A stretch of 55,514 nt of DNA, taken from Tepidiphilus sp. J10. Lineage in GTDB: Bacteria > Pseudomonadota > Gammaproteobacteria > Burkholderiales > Thiobacillaceae. The notes under the pieces were generated by a model. It saw nothing but the letters and a program-made list of their open reading frames with translations, did no database searches and was not told where the DNA came from. This document shows positions 24,501-31,671 of the stretch, piece by piece; the stretch's first letter is position 1, and every line of letters starts with the position of its first letter. The position numbers and the translations under genes were made by a program. Location: the NCBI GenBank assembly GCA_945897955.1, contig CAMDGQ010000022.1, positions 1 through 55,514 on the forward strand, given 5' to 3'.

Positions 24501-24885
24501 CCGGCTTCTTGCCCGGCTTTCTGGCCTCCGGAACCTGCAGCGATTCGCGGAACGAATCGAGCCAGTCCAGCACGTCCGTGCGCACCTTCGGCTGCGCCTT
24601 GCCCTGATCGAGCAGATGCAGCATCACCGCCGCTGCATGCTTGCACATCCAGCCCACCGGACAACTGCACCCCGCCACCGCGCGCGGTCTGCCCTGCTTG
24701 TCGAGGTCGATGCCGATTGCGACACGGTAAGGAAACGGCCCGTTGCCCTGCACGCTGGCGGTCACCCGGGGCGGCTTCACCTCCAGATGACTGACCGAGT
24801 CGAGATAACCCTGCGCTTTCGCTATTTCATGATCGCCAAACCAGCGAGTGACATCGGCAAGGGTGAATTCAGGCAGGCGGGACAT
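21559..24885 (-). CDS. SWIM zinc-finger Snf2 family DNA translocase
   Basis: This 1108-residue protein starts at the ATG at 24885 (MSRLPEFTLADV). A SWIM zinc motif C-x-C-P-x-x-W-x-C-K-H lies near residues 70-85. About 500 residues of a bacterial SNF2-associated region follow, then the two RecA-like lobes. Walker A is D-D-M-G-L-G-K-T-A-Q-T, the DEAQ box is L-I-L-D-E-A-Q-T, motif III is C-L-T-G-T-P-L-E-N-H, and motifs V/VI are A-G-G-V-G-L-N-L-T and Q-A-T-D-R-A-H-R-I-G-Q. Bacterial proteins of this kind remodel protein-DNA or RNA polymerase complexes; the precise role is unknown. The longer frame to 25206 has no Snf2 similarity. Confidence 0.93.
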   Translation of the reverse strand: MSRLPEFTLADVTRWFGDHEIAKAQGYLDSVSHLEVKPPRVTASVQGNGPFPYRVAIGIDLDKQGRPRAVAGCSCPVGWMCKHAAAVMLHLLDQGKAQPKVRTDVLDWLDSFRESLQVPEARKPGKKPGKSSAVREALFYVLYSAGDSGRDWSVRFVKARRDEQGMPLGALTEWSNVERALIQPPRFINEEDLVILRLLWAHRSKARYSLDFPLLGRAGEETLKYMLTSGRLLADQGGSQPFSIGEPRAARLNWRYEQDGGVAPELQSEPAINTTLALDDIWYLDNERREIGLLQLDFPASQVARILAIPVLNPAEVPLVASTLAELAPQLPAPAAPDLRVIDTPPVPILSMDTLDVLDVGRFRRYGYSERKFDYLLPAFQYGEVRLEVHGKQEYVTTASGETVRVKRRPAEEKGWLRELESHGVAHVPPNTLYASRPRPPNIYGLESPSHWPEFMAEHLPALRDAGWQIQVAAAFRHLVLEADEWDAELSEDAGGWFNLNMGVMVQGQRLPLAPLLYDLFKSDGRWLDAVKVKAMPDKAAVILTTPSGSRLRVPAGRIKPLALTLIDLFDKPPGDGELRLSRLDAPRLATMAASMADMQRWQFKGADAVTRLAKDLQHSDGIHPAEPPAGFALTLRPYQLEGLAWLQYLREHNLAGILADDMGLGKTAQTLAHLLLEKEAGRMDRPCLVILPTSLIFNWKREAERFAPALRVLSLHGKERAERFDQIAEHDIVLTTYPLLWRDEEILAKQEYHLLILDEAQTVKNAASHAAQVVRKLHARHRLCLTGTPLENHLGELWAQFDFLLPGFLADNKSFTKTWRTPIEKHGDSGRRDLLAARVRPFILRRRKEDVAKELPEKTIIVRTVELDGAQRDLYETVRSAMDEKVREAIADKGFARSHIVILDALLKLRQVCCDPRLVKLDSAAKVKERAKLDQLMDMLPELVDEGRRVLVFSQFTSMLDLIEQELVKLGLGYVMLTGNTQDREGVIRRFQDEGVPIFLISLKAGGVGLNLTAADTVIHYDPWWNPAVENQATDRAHRIGQKNKVFVYKLVVAGSIEEKILALQEKKAELAAGVLSEDAAALSKFGESDLRALLAPLPEAKPQGRS

Positions 24886-25082
24886 ATGTTTCGAGACGAC
24901 GAAAGAGGCCGGCGGAATGCGGGCCAAGCGGCGGATTCTAACTTGCCGCGCGGGTGTTGAAAGGATTCGCGGCGAACGTGGTGTCACTGTCGGAATTCCG
25001 TCTACCCGGACAAGGTTTCGCCGCCCTGTATCCCCGGCTTCGCTGACGCCCCGCGCCAATGCGCGGTTTTCCGACCATCTCG

Positions 25083-25102
25083 GTGCCTGACTGGTCAGGC
25101 AC
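25083..25102. promoter_or_regulatory. Perfect palindrome GTGCCTGACTGGTCAGGCAC
   Basis: Nine-base perfect arms with a 2-base centre, 38 bases upstream of the first small gene, in the divergent region with the Snf2 gene. The position suggests an operator or 5' leader hairpin for the small-gene pair. Confidence 0.45.
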
Positions 25103-25140
25103 GCTAGTTGCAATGCCATGGTGGACAACTGGAAACCACC

Positions 25141-25296
25141 ATGACCATCAACCTGACCCCACGCCTGACCATCCGAATCCGGAGAGCGACCGATGCCGAG
25201 AATCACATCGTCCGCACTCAGACGCGTCGCCTGTCGATCACCAGCCTGTCATTTATGAGACTGGAAGTGATGGTGTTCAAGTACCGCGTGAAATGA
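25141..25296 (+). CDS. 51-residue basic protein, tandem paralogue A
   Basis: Encodes MTINLTPRLTIRIRRATDAE and, after 22 further residues, ends EVMVFKYRVK. Recognised as a gene because a second frame 52 bases downstream (25349-25504) has the same length, with 33 of 51 residues identical and most other changes conservative (I/L, R/K, S/T, I/V). This is the pattern of selection on protein. The peptide is basic, has no signal sequence and alternates hydrophobic and polar residues like a small beta structure. No family is recognised. Only a weak ribosome site (TGGAAACC) precedes the ATG. Confidence 0.75.
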   Translation: MTINLTPRLTIRIRRATDAENHIVRTQTRRLSITSLSFMRLEVMVFKYRVK

Positions 25297-25348
25297 ACCG
25301 CCGGGCATAAGTTTTGCTTGATCTATAGTTTTATTGAAGGAGTGCAAC

Positions 25349-25504
25349 ATGACGCTGAATTTGACTCCCCACCTGACCATCCTGGTTCGCAAGGCGGTCA
25401 ACACTGCAAGCCATGTCATCCACACGCAGACACGGCGATTGACGATCACCAGCCTGTCCTTCCTGAAGATGGAAGTGATGGTGCTCAAGTACCGCGTGAA
25501 ATGA
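25349..25504 (+). CDS. 51-residue basic protein, tandem paralogue B
   Basis: Paralogue of the preceding gene, sharing N-L-T-P, the central T-Q-T-R-R-L-x-I-T-S-L-S-F and the ending E-V-M-V-x-K-Y-R-V-K. It has a strong ribosome site (GAAGGAG) six bases before its ATG. The last 20 bases overlap the 3' end of envZ on the other strand, so the pair is convergent with ompR-envZ. Function unknown. The conserved R/K-rich character would suit nucleic-acid or protein binding, but that is a guess. Confidence 0.8.
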   Translation: MTLNLTPHLTILVRKAVNTASHVIHTQTRRLTITSLSFLKMEVMVLKYRVK

Positions 25505-26786
25505 TCAATCGGGCTGCCAGCCCGCCGCCTTCACGATCCGCCAGTTCGATTTTCCAGCCGTAGGCATCGGCCAGTTGCCGCGCGATCGCCAGGCCCAGAC
25601 CGCTGCCGCCCGCTTCGCGGCTGCGGGAAGTTTCCAGACGGGTGAACGGTCTAAACACCGCCTCGCGCTGATCGGCGGGAATGCCGGGGCCTCGATCCAG
25701 CACCGCGATGCGCACCGTGTCTGCACCGCATTCCAGTTCCAGTGTCACCGCTTCACCGGCGCCATAACGGCGCGCGTTTCCGAGCAGATTGCCGATGATG
25801 CGGCGCAGCGCCGCCTCCCCGACTCTGACCTGGCAAGGCGTGCCGGCCTGCCATTCGATAGGCCCCAATAACGCCGCCTGCGCGGCGAGTTCGTCGAGCA
25901 CTCGGGTCAGATCGCACTCATGCAGCGCTTCCAGCTTGAGCGAGCGAGCGAACACCAGCATGTCGCTGATCAGGTGGTTCATTTCATCGAGGTCGTGTTC
26001 CATGCGCGCGACCAGATCCGGGTCGCCGCCCTCCAGCAAGGACAGCGCCAGCCGCATGCGCGTGATCGGCGTGCGCAGATCGTGGCTGACGCCGGCCAGC
26101 AGCACGGTACGGTTTTCCAGCAAGGCCTGCACTTCTTCCGCCATGCGATTGAACGCGACAGTCAGTTCGCGCAGTTCGCGTGCGCCGGTTTCCGGCAGCA
26201 GTTCCGGCGCGCGGCCCTGGCCGACCTCGCCCGCCTTGCGGGCCAGACTTTTCATGCGCTGGCTGGCCTGGCGCACCATGAACAGCGCGGTCAGCACGGT
26301 CAGCAGGGCGCCGAGCAGGAACACGCCGATCGCCGCCAGCGGCGCTTTCAGCGCATAACGCTGACGGTCGAAGCCGACGCGCAGCAGTTTGTCGGCGACC
26401 TGGATTTCCAGCCAGTCCCAGTTCGGATCGTCGGCGCGCTTCAGCGTGATGTTCTGTTTGGCGCGGCGACTCAGCGCGGCGGCGATCAGCTCGCCGAAAT
26501 AGTTTGGCACCGCTGCGTGCGGCAAACGCGTCCGCACCTCGGCCAGTTCCAGATCGTGGCTGAAAGCCAGTTCCATCTCGTAATCGGCACGCGTTTGCGG
26601 CGGCAATTCGACCCAGGTTTGCGCCGAAAGCAGAATTTTCGCCGCCAGATCGTCGGCCGAACGCACCGCCAGCGGCTGAATCACCATGAACCAGACAACA
26701 CCGAAGGCGATCGCCTCGAACACCAGGAACGCAGCCAGCAACGCAGCGGCGGTGCGCCCGAACAGGGTTTCCGGCAGCAGTTTCAA
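25485..26786 (-). CDS. envZ: EnvZ-like sensor histidine kinase
   Basis: This 433-residue protein has a transmembrane helix at about 13-36, a periplasmic domain to about 147 and a second helix at about 150-171. HAMP follows, then the DHp helix with the phospho-acceptor H235 (A-G-V-S-H-D-L-R-T-P-I-T-R-M-R-L). The ATPase domain has N (NLLGNARRYG), G1 (DRGPGIP) and G2 (GGSGLGLAI) boxes. Its ATG overlaps the ompR stop (ATGA). H-D-L-R-T-P-x-T-R is characteristic of EnvZ-type osmosensors, but the periplasmic part need not sense osmolarity here. The last 20 bases are shared with the convergent small gene. Confidence 0.92.
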   Translation of the reverse strand: MKLLPETLFGRTAAALLAAFLVFEAIAFGVVWFMVIQPLAVRSADDLAAKILLSAQTWVELPPQTRADYEMELAFSHDLELAEVRTRLPHAAVPNYFGELIAAALSRRAKQNITLKRADDPNWDWLEIQVADKLLRVGFDRQRYALKAPLAAIGVFLLGALLTVLTALFMVRQASQRMKSLARKAGEVGQGRAPELLPETGARELRELTVAFNRMAEEVQALLENRTVLLAGVSHDLRTPITRMRLALSLLEGGDPDLVARMEHDLDEMNHLISDMLVFARSLKLEALHECDLTRVLDELAAQAALLGPIEWQAGTPCQVRVGEAALRRIIGNLLGNARRYGAGEAVTLELECGADTVRIAVLDRGPGIPADQREAVFRPFTRLETSRSREAGGSGLGLAIARQLADAYGWKIELADREGGGLAARLIISRGT

Positions 26787-27517
26787 ACCGACTTGCCCTT
26801 CGGCGAGAACAGATAGCCCTGCCCCCAGACCGTGCGGATGTAGACCGGATTGGCCGGATCGTCCTCCAGCTTCTTGCGCAGCCGGGTTACCCGCACATCA
26901 ATGGAACGATCGAATGGATCGCGTTCATAGCCTTTCAGGCTGTCCATGATCTGATCGCGCGAGAGCGCGCGGTTGGGCCGTTCGACGAACAGCTTGAGCA
27001 AGGTGAATTCGGCCTGCGACAACGGAATTTCGACACCATCGCGCGACAGTGCCTGCGCCGCCAGATCGAGCGCGAACGGGCCGAATCGGTACACCTCGCC
27101 GGCATCCTGGGCGCCGCCGCCGGCGTGACTGCCGACACTGCCACGGCGCAGCACGGCGCGGATGCGGGCCAGCAATTCACGCGGATTGAACGGCTTCGGC
27201 AGGTAATCATCGGCTCCGACTTCGAGGCCGACGATGCGGTCGATATCCTCGCCGCGCGCCGACAGCATGATCACCGGCACATCGCGTGCGGCCTTGACGC
27301 GACGGGTCAGACTGAGGCCATCCTCGCCCGGCAGCATCAGATCCATGACGATCAGGTCGGGCGTGAGCACGGCCAGGCGCTCGTCCATTTCCTTGCCGTC
27401 ACGCGCGGTGGTGACGCGCATGCCCTGTTTGGCAAGATAATCGGCCAGCAGATCGCGAATGCCGCCATCGTCGTCCACGATCAATACATTCGGGGTGTCG
27501 TCCGGGTTGTGATTCAA
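26783..27517 (-). CDS. ompR: OmpR-like response regulator
   Basis: 244 residues if started at the TTG at 27517. No ATG or GTG lies between the upstream region and the receiver domain, and GAGGACAAGG precedes the TTG. The receiver has the acidic pair V-D-D-D and phospho-acceptor D59 in V-M-D-L-M-L-P-G-E-D-G. D-D-Y-L-P-K-P-F-N-P-R-E-L-L-A-R-I-R is almost word-for-word OmpR. The C-terminal winged helix ends Y-I-R-T-V-W-G-Q-G-Y-L-F. With EnvZ it forms a two-component system acting on envelope genes. The divergent exported-protein gene at 27670 is a plausible target. Confidence 0.92.
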   Translation of the reverse strand: MNHNPDDTPNVLIVDDDGGIRDLLADYLAKQGMRVTTARDGKEMDERLAVLTPDLIVMDLMLPGEDGLSLTRRVKAARDVPVIMLSARGEDIDRIVGLEVGADDYLPKPFNPRELLARIRAVLRRGSVGSHAGGGAQDAGEVYRFGPFALDLAAQALSRDGVEIPLSQAEFTLLKLFVERPNRALSRDQIMDSLKGYERDPFDRSIDVRVTRLRKKLEDDPANPVYIRTVWGQGYLFSPKGKSV

Positions 27518-27585
27518 AACCTTGTCCTCGCAATAAGCGCGGCAGGGTCGCAGGATGCCGAAACCCCCGCGACTCCGCCGCCGAA

Positions 27586-27601
27586 ACACTTTGTTACAAA
27601 T
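27586..27601. promoter_or_regulatory. Candidate OmpR box in the ompR / 27670 divergent region
   Basis: ACACTTTGTTACAAAT resembles the OmpR half-site pattern (ACTTTTTGTTACATAT in E. coli). A second TGTTAC word lies 30 bases further right (27624-27629). Located between the divergent ompR and 27670 genes. Similarity by eye only. Confidence 0.35.
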
Positions 27602-27669
27602 CAGCCCGCCCCGGAAACCCCGGTGTTACGCCCGCCGCCTAGCATGAAACCCATGGAAAGGAGAAAACC

Positions 27670-28089
27670 ATGACCCCCAGAACCATCAAGTTGTTGAGCG
27701 CGCTGCTGTTGACGCTGGCAACTTTACCCGCACTCGCCGATCAAGCCGATAGCGCGCTGTTCAATCAGGCCTTCGGCAAGCTGGCGCAGTCGAGTTCGGA
27801 AGAACGGCGGGCGCTGCGCGAGCGCTGGGAACAGGCCAGCCCGGAAGAACGCATCCGGATGCGTCAGTTCATTCAGGACCGCGTGCGCCAACTGCCGGCG
27901 CCGGCGCGGGAAGCGCTGCGCATGCCTTTCTCCGGCGGCTCGCGGGAAGACAGTTACAGCCAGGACGGCAATCCGCCAGCGGACAGCAGTTTCGGCTTTG
28001 GTTTTGAAAGACGTCGTTCTGAAGAAAATCGGCCAGAGCGTTCCAACTGGCAAGGCAATCGTCGCAATGATCGCGACGACCGCCGCTAA
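27670..28089 (+). CDS. Small exported charged protein
   Basis: This 139-residue protein has a strong ribosome site (AAAGGAG) and a signal peptide (MTPRTIKLLSALLLTLATLP, cleavage after ALA). The mature part has a helical segment S-S-E-E-R-R-A-L-R-E-R-W-E-Q-A-S-P-E-E-R with R-M-R-Q-F, recalling the LTXXQ/DUF3106-like periplasmic helical proteins. A disordered Arg/Asn/Asp-rich tail follows. It is divergent from ompR and 26 bases before the glycine-zipper gene. A periplasmic stress or metal-related role is only a guess. Confidence 0.7.
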   Translation: MTPRTIKLLSALLLTLATLPALADQADSALFNQAFGKLAQSSSEERRALRERWEQASPEERIRMRQFIQDRVRQLPAPAREALRMPFSGGSREDSYSQDGNPPADSSFGFGFERRRSEENRPERSNWQGNRRNDRDDRR

Positions 28090-28115
28090 CCTGAACTCAT
28101 TGAAGGAGATACATC

Positions 28116-28682
28116 ATGCGATCCACCAGCAAAATCGTCGTCCCGGCCCTGATGCTCGCGCTGATCAGCGCAACCCCCAGTCTGGCCGGCAATGCTTCAT
28201 CCAGAGCGGGTTATCAGGACACCGCCCGCGTCATCGCCAATACACCGGTCTACGAGAGCGTCAACGAACCCCGGCGCGAATGCTGGGAAGAAAAGGTCGG
28301 CTACGAACGCGTCGAGGAACGCAGCCCGAGCGACCATAACGTCGGCGGCGCGATCGTCGGCGGCATACTCGGCGGTGTCGTCGGCAACAGCATCGGCAAG
28401 GGCGATGGCCGCAAGGCGGCAACCGCCATCGGCGCCGCAGTAGGCGCCTTGACCGGCGACAAGTACGGCGCCAACAACCGACGCGATTACCGCGACGAGC
28501 CGCGCGGCGATGCGCGCCCGGTCTACGAACAACGCTGCCGCGAGGTTGAGAACTGGACTCGCAAGCTGACCGGATACAACGTCACTTACCGCTACCACGG
28601 CCGGGAGTACAGCGCCTTCCTGCCGTATGACCCGGGCTACAGCGTGCGCGTCAATGTCAGCGTCAGTCTGGCTGATCAGTAA
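28116..28682 (+). CDS. Glycine-zipper 2TM outer-membrane protein
   Basis: This 188-residue protein has a strong ribosome site (GAAGGAG) and a signal peptide (MRSTSKIVVPALMLALISAT, cleavage after SLA). A glycine zipper follows at about 76-110 (GGAIVGGILGGVVGNSIGKG, then AIGAAVGALTGD). The C-terminal domain (C-R-E-V-E-N-W-T-R-K-L-T-G-Y-N-V-T-Y-R-Y-H-G) is characteristic of the 17-kDa surface antigen/glycine-zipper-2TM group. Such proteins insert in or line the outer membrane. It is probably cotranscribed with the preceding exported protein and linked to envelope control by the nearby OmpR-EnvZ. Confidence 0.85.
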   Translation: MRSTSKIVVPALMLALISATPSLAGNASSRAGYQDTARVIANTPVYESVNEPRRECWEEKVGYERVEERSPSDHNVGGAIVGGILGGVVGNSIGKGDGRKAATAIGAAVGALTGDKYGANNRRDYRDEPRGDARPVYEQRCREVENWTRKLTGYNVTYRYHGREYSAFLPYDPGYSVRVNVSVSLADQ

Positions 28683-28703
28683 TGCCTCGATCCAGGAGTT
28701 CGT

Positions 28704-28722
28704 GGGTGCGCCGTGCGCACCC
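28704..28722. repeat. Short palindrome GGGTGCGC-CGT-GCGCACCC
   Basis: Eight-base perfect arms. It belongs to the same word family as the GTAGGGTGCGC palindrome at 44057-44081, with the left end worn. Lies 22 bases after the glycine-zipper gene. Confidence 0.6.
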
Positions 28723-28752
28723 TACTGGCAAAGAACAACCGGGATAAACCTG

Positions 28753-28783
28753 CCTGAACCAAACCCTACCCGTTTGGTTCAGG
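28753..28783 (+). terminator. Strong hairpin (12-bp stem) upstream of slt
   Basis: CCTGAACCAAAC and GTTTGGTTCAGG pair perfectly around a CCTACCC loop. There is no following U run, so it may be a Rho-type 3' end for the upstream operon, an operator, or a leader structure for slt, which starts 57 bases later. Confidence 0.5.
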
Positions 28784-28840
28784 TCGGGCAGAAGGGTAAA
28801 GTGCGCACCTTTCCGCAATGACTCAACGGGCACGCCCGGT

Positions 28841-30805
28841 TTGAAATACGTGATCCTTCGTTTTCTAGTTCTGAGTTTCATCCTGGCCCTTGCCGCCACC
28901 GGCGCGCGGGCGTCGCCCGAGACCGATTTCCAGGCCGCGCGCGATGCCTACCAGAAAGGCAAGTTCGAGCGCTTCTACAAGCTGGCCGCCAGATTTCCGG
29001 ACGATCATCTGCTCACGCCCTACCTCCGTTACTGGCGGTTGAAAGCTGCCGACGCCGCCAACACGGAACTCGAAATTTTCATCCAGCAATACCCCGATAC
29101 CCCGCTGTCCAACCGCTTGCGTATCGATCTTGCGCGCGCGTATGGCCGTGCCGCCGAATGGCCGGCATTCCTGGAAATCCATGCGGCCATCGTCAAACCT
29201 GATCAGGAATTGCGCTGCTACGAGTTGCGCGCCCGCCAGGACAATGTCGCCACCCGGGCCGAGGCGGATGCCACCGGCATCGCGCTCTGGCGCACCGCGC
29301 GCGACCTGCCTTCGAGTTGCGAGCCGCTGTTCGACAACCTGGCGGAGCGCGGTCTTCTATCACTGGAAGATCGCCTGGCACGGCTGCGCCTGGCCCTCGA
29401 TGACGGCAACCTGCGTCTGGCCCGGGAACTGGATGCCAGACTGCCGGACGATGCGCGCATGACGCCAACCGCGCTGAGCGAGGCGCAACGCAATCCACGC
29501 GAAATCATCATCGCTGCGGACCCGCAACGGGCGCAAAGAGAAGTCGCCCTGTATGCGCTGACCCGGATCGCAAAGGATTCGCCGGAAGAAGCTTCCGCAT
29601 TGTGGGAACAGCATCGCGCCAATTACTCCCCCTCGGAACAACGCTATGGCTGGGGCCAGATCGGGCTGCATGCCGCGCGAAGACATGACAGCCGCGCCCT
29701 GGACTGGTTTCAGCGCGCCAGTGGCGGCGCCAGCGAAGCGCAGACGACCTGGAAAGTGCGCGCCGCGCTGCGGGCGGGCAACTGGGTCGAAGTGTTTCGC
29801 GGCATCGACACGATGCCTGAACCGCTGCGCAACGAAGCCGTCTGGCGTTACTGGAAAGCGCGCGCCTTGAAGGAATTGAAAGCGACCTACCCGGCAAACC
29901 TGTTGTTCGCCAAGTTGTCTCGCGAGATTCATTACTACGGCCTGCTCGCCGAAGAAGAACTTCCCGCCAAGCTGGAAGCGCGCCCGGCCGATTACAAAGT
30001 GACGCAGAACGACCTGAAAGCGGCCGAATCCCATAGCGGCCTCCAGCGCGCACTTCTGTTGCGCAAGCTGGGCGACAGCGGCAACGCCTCGGCGGAATGG
30101 GACTGGGCGCTGCGCAACATGGACGACCGTGCCCTGCTGGCAGCAGCCGAGTTGGCGCGGCGCAACAACTGGAATGACCGCGCCATCATGACTGCCGAAA
30201 GGACGCGGGATGAACATGATTTCGAATTGCGCTACATCGCCCCCTATCGCGACCTCGCCAGCGCCTACGCACAGGAAAACGGCCTTGATGAAGCCTGGGT
30301 TTACGGCCTCATGCGGCAGGAATCGCGCTTCATTGACTACGCCCGTTCCGGCGTCGGCGCGCAGGGTCTGATGCAGATCATGCCGGCCACCGCAAAATGG
30401 ATATCGCGCCAGCTCGGCCTGGGCAAGAACGCCCATGCCGGCGTCGGCAAACCGGAAACCAACATCCGCTTCGGCACCTACTACCTCAAGCACATCTTCG
30501 ACTCGCTCAGCCAATCGCCCGTGCTTGCCACCGCCGGCTACAACGCCGGCCCCGGCCGCGCGCGCAGATGGCAGGCCGAGACACCGCTGGAAGGCGCGAT
30601 CTATGTCGAAAACATCCCCTTCCTGGAAACCCGCGAATACGTCAAGAAAGTGCTCGCCAACGCCATGTTCTATCGCAGCCGCTTCGGCGGCGTATCGCAG
30701 CCACTAAAGGAACGGCTGGGCGTGATACCGGCCCGGGTAACTGCACAACAACCGGCAATGCCGCTTGCAGAAGGCACGCTCGGCGCCGACGTGGCGCAAC
30801 AGTAG
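28841..30805 (+). CDS. slt: Soluble lytic murein transglycosylase (Slt70-like)
   Basis: 654 residues if started at the TTG at 28841 (GTG at 28850 is an alternative; no ATG fits before the signal peptide, which ends near ARA). A long helical superhelix (about 27-460) precedes the lysozyme-like domain. The catalytic glutamate is E494 in G-L-M-R-Q-E-S-R-F, followed by G-x-x-G-L-M-Q-I-M-P-x-T-A and A-x-Y-N-A-G-P-G-R-A-R-R-W. The family cleaves peptidoglycan glycan strands to 1,6-anhydro products in the periplasm. The defence block begins just downstream. Confidence 0.93.
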   Translation: MKYVILRFLVLSFILALAATGARASPETDFQAARDAYQKGKFERFYKLAARFPDDHLLTPYLRYWRLKAADAANTELEIFIQQYPDTPLSNRLRIDLARAYGRAAEWPAFLEIHAAIVKPDQELRCYELRARQDNVATRAEADATGIALWRTARDLPSSCEPLFDNLAERGLLSLEDRLARLRLALDDGNLRLARELDARLPDDARMTPTALSEAQRNPREIIIAADPQRAQREVALYALTRIAKDSPEEASALWEQHRANYSPSEQRYGWGQIGLHAARRHDSRALDWFQRASGGASEAQTTWKVRAALRAGNWVEVFRGIDTMPEPLRNEAVWRYWKARALKELKATYPANLLFAKLSREIHYYGLLAEEELPAKLEARPADYKVTQNDLKAAESHSGLQRALLLRKLGDSGNASAEWDWALRNMDDRALLAAAELARRNNWNDRAIMTAERTRDEHDFELRYIAPYRDLASAYAQENGLDEAWVYGLMRQESRFIDYARSGVGAQGLMQIMPATAKWISRQLGLGKNAHAGVGKPETNIRFGTYYLKHIFDSLSQSPVLATAGYNAGPGRARRWQAETPLEGAIYVENIPFLETREYVKKVLANAMFYRSRFGGVSQPLKERLGVIPARVTAQQPAMPLAEGTLGADVAQQ

Positions 30806-30835
30806 CCACCCAAACGGACGGCGGTGAGTTTGCCG

Positions 30836-30860
30836 CGCCAGCTTGCATACCCCGCTGGCG
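30836..30860. terminator. Weak hairpin after slt
   Basis: CGCCAGC (30836-30842) and GCTGGCG (30854-30860) pair across an 11-base loop, without a U tract. It lies between convergent slt and vapC and could serve either as a weak terminator. Confidence 0.3.
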
Positions 30861-30954
30861 TCGCATATACGGGAGGAACAACCTTCATCGCAACGCACTT
30901 CTCCCCCACTTTCAGCGTATTTCTGATCCCTGCACATCCTCGCCCCTCGAATAC

Positions 30955-31380
30955 CTACGGATTCACCCAGGGATTGAGAATCTGAACGCCGGTTGGCTCA
31001 AAGTCGGCGACATTGCGGGTCACGACGGTCAGTCCGTGGCAAAGGGCCGTAGCAGCGATCAGCGCATCCCGATCCGCGCGCGGGTCAGGGACATGCAGTC
31101 TGGCGCAACGCTGCGCGACAAGCGTATCGACCGCCAGAATACGGCCGGCGAAGGCAGGCAGAACGTGATCGTTCAGCCAGATGCGCAGCATTCCGCCTTG
31201 CGCCGGATCGCGTCGCTCGACCAGAAGCACGCCAGTTTCCAGTTCCAGAATGGTGATGGCAGACAAGAACAGGCCCAGTGGCGGGACGCTGGCGGCCCAC
31301 GCCACCACATTGCCATCTGCTTTACCGGACCTGGCCTTGCGAAGTTCGGAAACAACTTTGGTATCGAGCAAGTACATCAA
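30955..31380 (-). CDS. vapC: VapC-type PIN domain ribonuclease toxin
   Basis: This 141-residue protein shows the PIN acidic residues in order: M-Y-L-L-D-T-K-V-V-S-E-L (D6), S-A-I-T-I-L-E-L-E-T-G (second acid), D-A-L-I-A-A-T-A (third acid) and T-R-N-V-A-D-F (fourth). D-T-x-V-x-S-E-L plus R-x-x-P-A-Q places it in the FitB/VapC group. The group uses Mg-dependent cleavage of tRNA or rRNA. Its ATG overlaps the antitoxin stop (ATGA). Confidence 0.92.
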   Translation of the reverse strand: MMYLLDTKVVSELRKARSGKADGNVVAWAASVPPLGLFLSAITILELETGVLLVERRDPAQGGMLRIWLNDHVLPAFAGRILAVDTLVAQRCARLHVPDPRADRDALIAATALCHGLTVVTRNVADFEPTGVQILNPWVNP

Positions 31381-31634
31381 CTGAAGTCCGCCGGCCGTTG
31401 GAAGTTACCCTCCAGGCGCGGTGGCTCGAATTCGATGTCACCCACGCCCGGCATCGACAACAGGTCAACGATGCTGGCGTTTCCTCCGGCCAGTTTCTGG
31501 TAGTCCTCAAAGGTCAGCAGAACATGTGCGGGCCTGCCTCGGTCGGTAATGAATACCGGACCTTCCCTGGCCGCCTTTTTGGCGCCACTGGTATCCTGAT
31601 TGAAATGCCGGCTGGAGACTGTCGTGATGGTCAT
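31377..31634 (-). CDS. Phd/YefM-type antitoxin
   Basis: This 85-residue protein has the Phd/YefM pattern: SSRHFNQDTSGAKKAAREGPVFITDRGRPAHVLLTFEDYQKL, where F-x-x-x-x-x-x-A-K-x-A...P-V-x-I-T-x-R-G-x-P-x-x-V-L is diagnostic. The C-terminal acidic/proline part would wrap the toxin. It is upstream of and overlapping vapC, and preceded by an 18-base dyad that is the likely autoregulatory operator. Confidence 0.9.
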   Translation of the reverse strand: MTITTVSSRHFNQDTSGAKKAAREGPVFITDRGRPAHVLLTFEDYQKLAGGNASIVDLLSMPGVGDIEFEPPRLEGNFQRPADFS

Positions 31635-31653
31635 GTCAGTGTTCCCAAAAATA

Positions 31654-31671
31654 TGTAGTCACGTTACTACA
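31654..31671. promoter_or_regulatory. Operator-like dyad TGTAGTCACGTTACTACA
   Basis: Inverted repeat TGTAGT-x-ACGT-x-ACTACA, palindromic except for one mismatched pair, 20 bases upstream of the antitoxin start. This is the expected place and size for a Phd-type operator. Confidence 0.6.

Noticed and set aside
22504-24960. Long open frame (818 codons) on the plus strand across the Snf2 gene
   Set aside because: Antisense artefact of high GC; the Snf2 frame on the minus strand has all the motifs.
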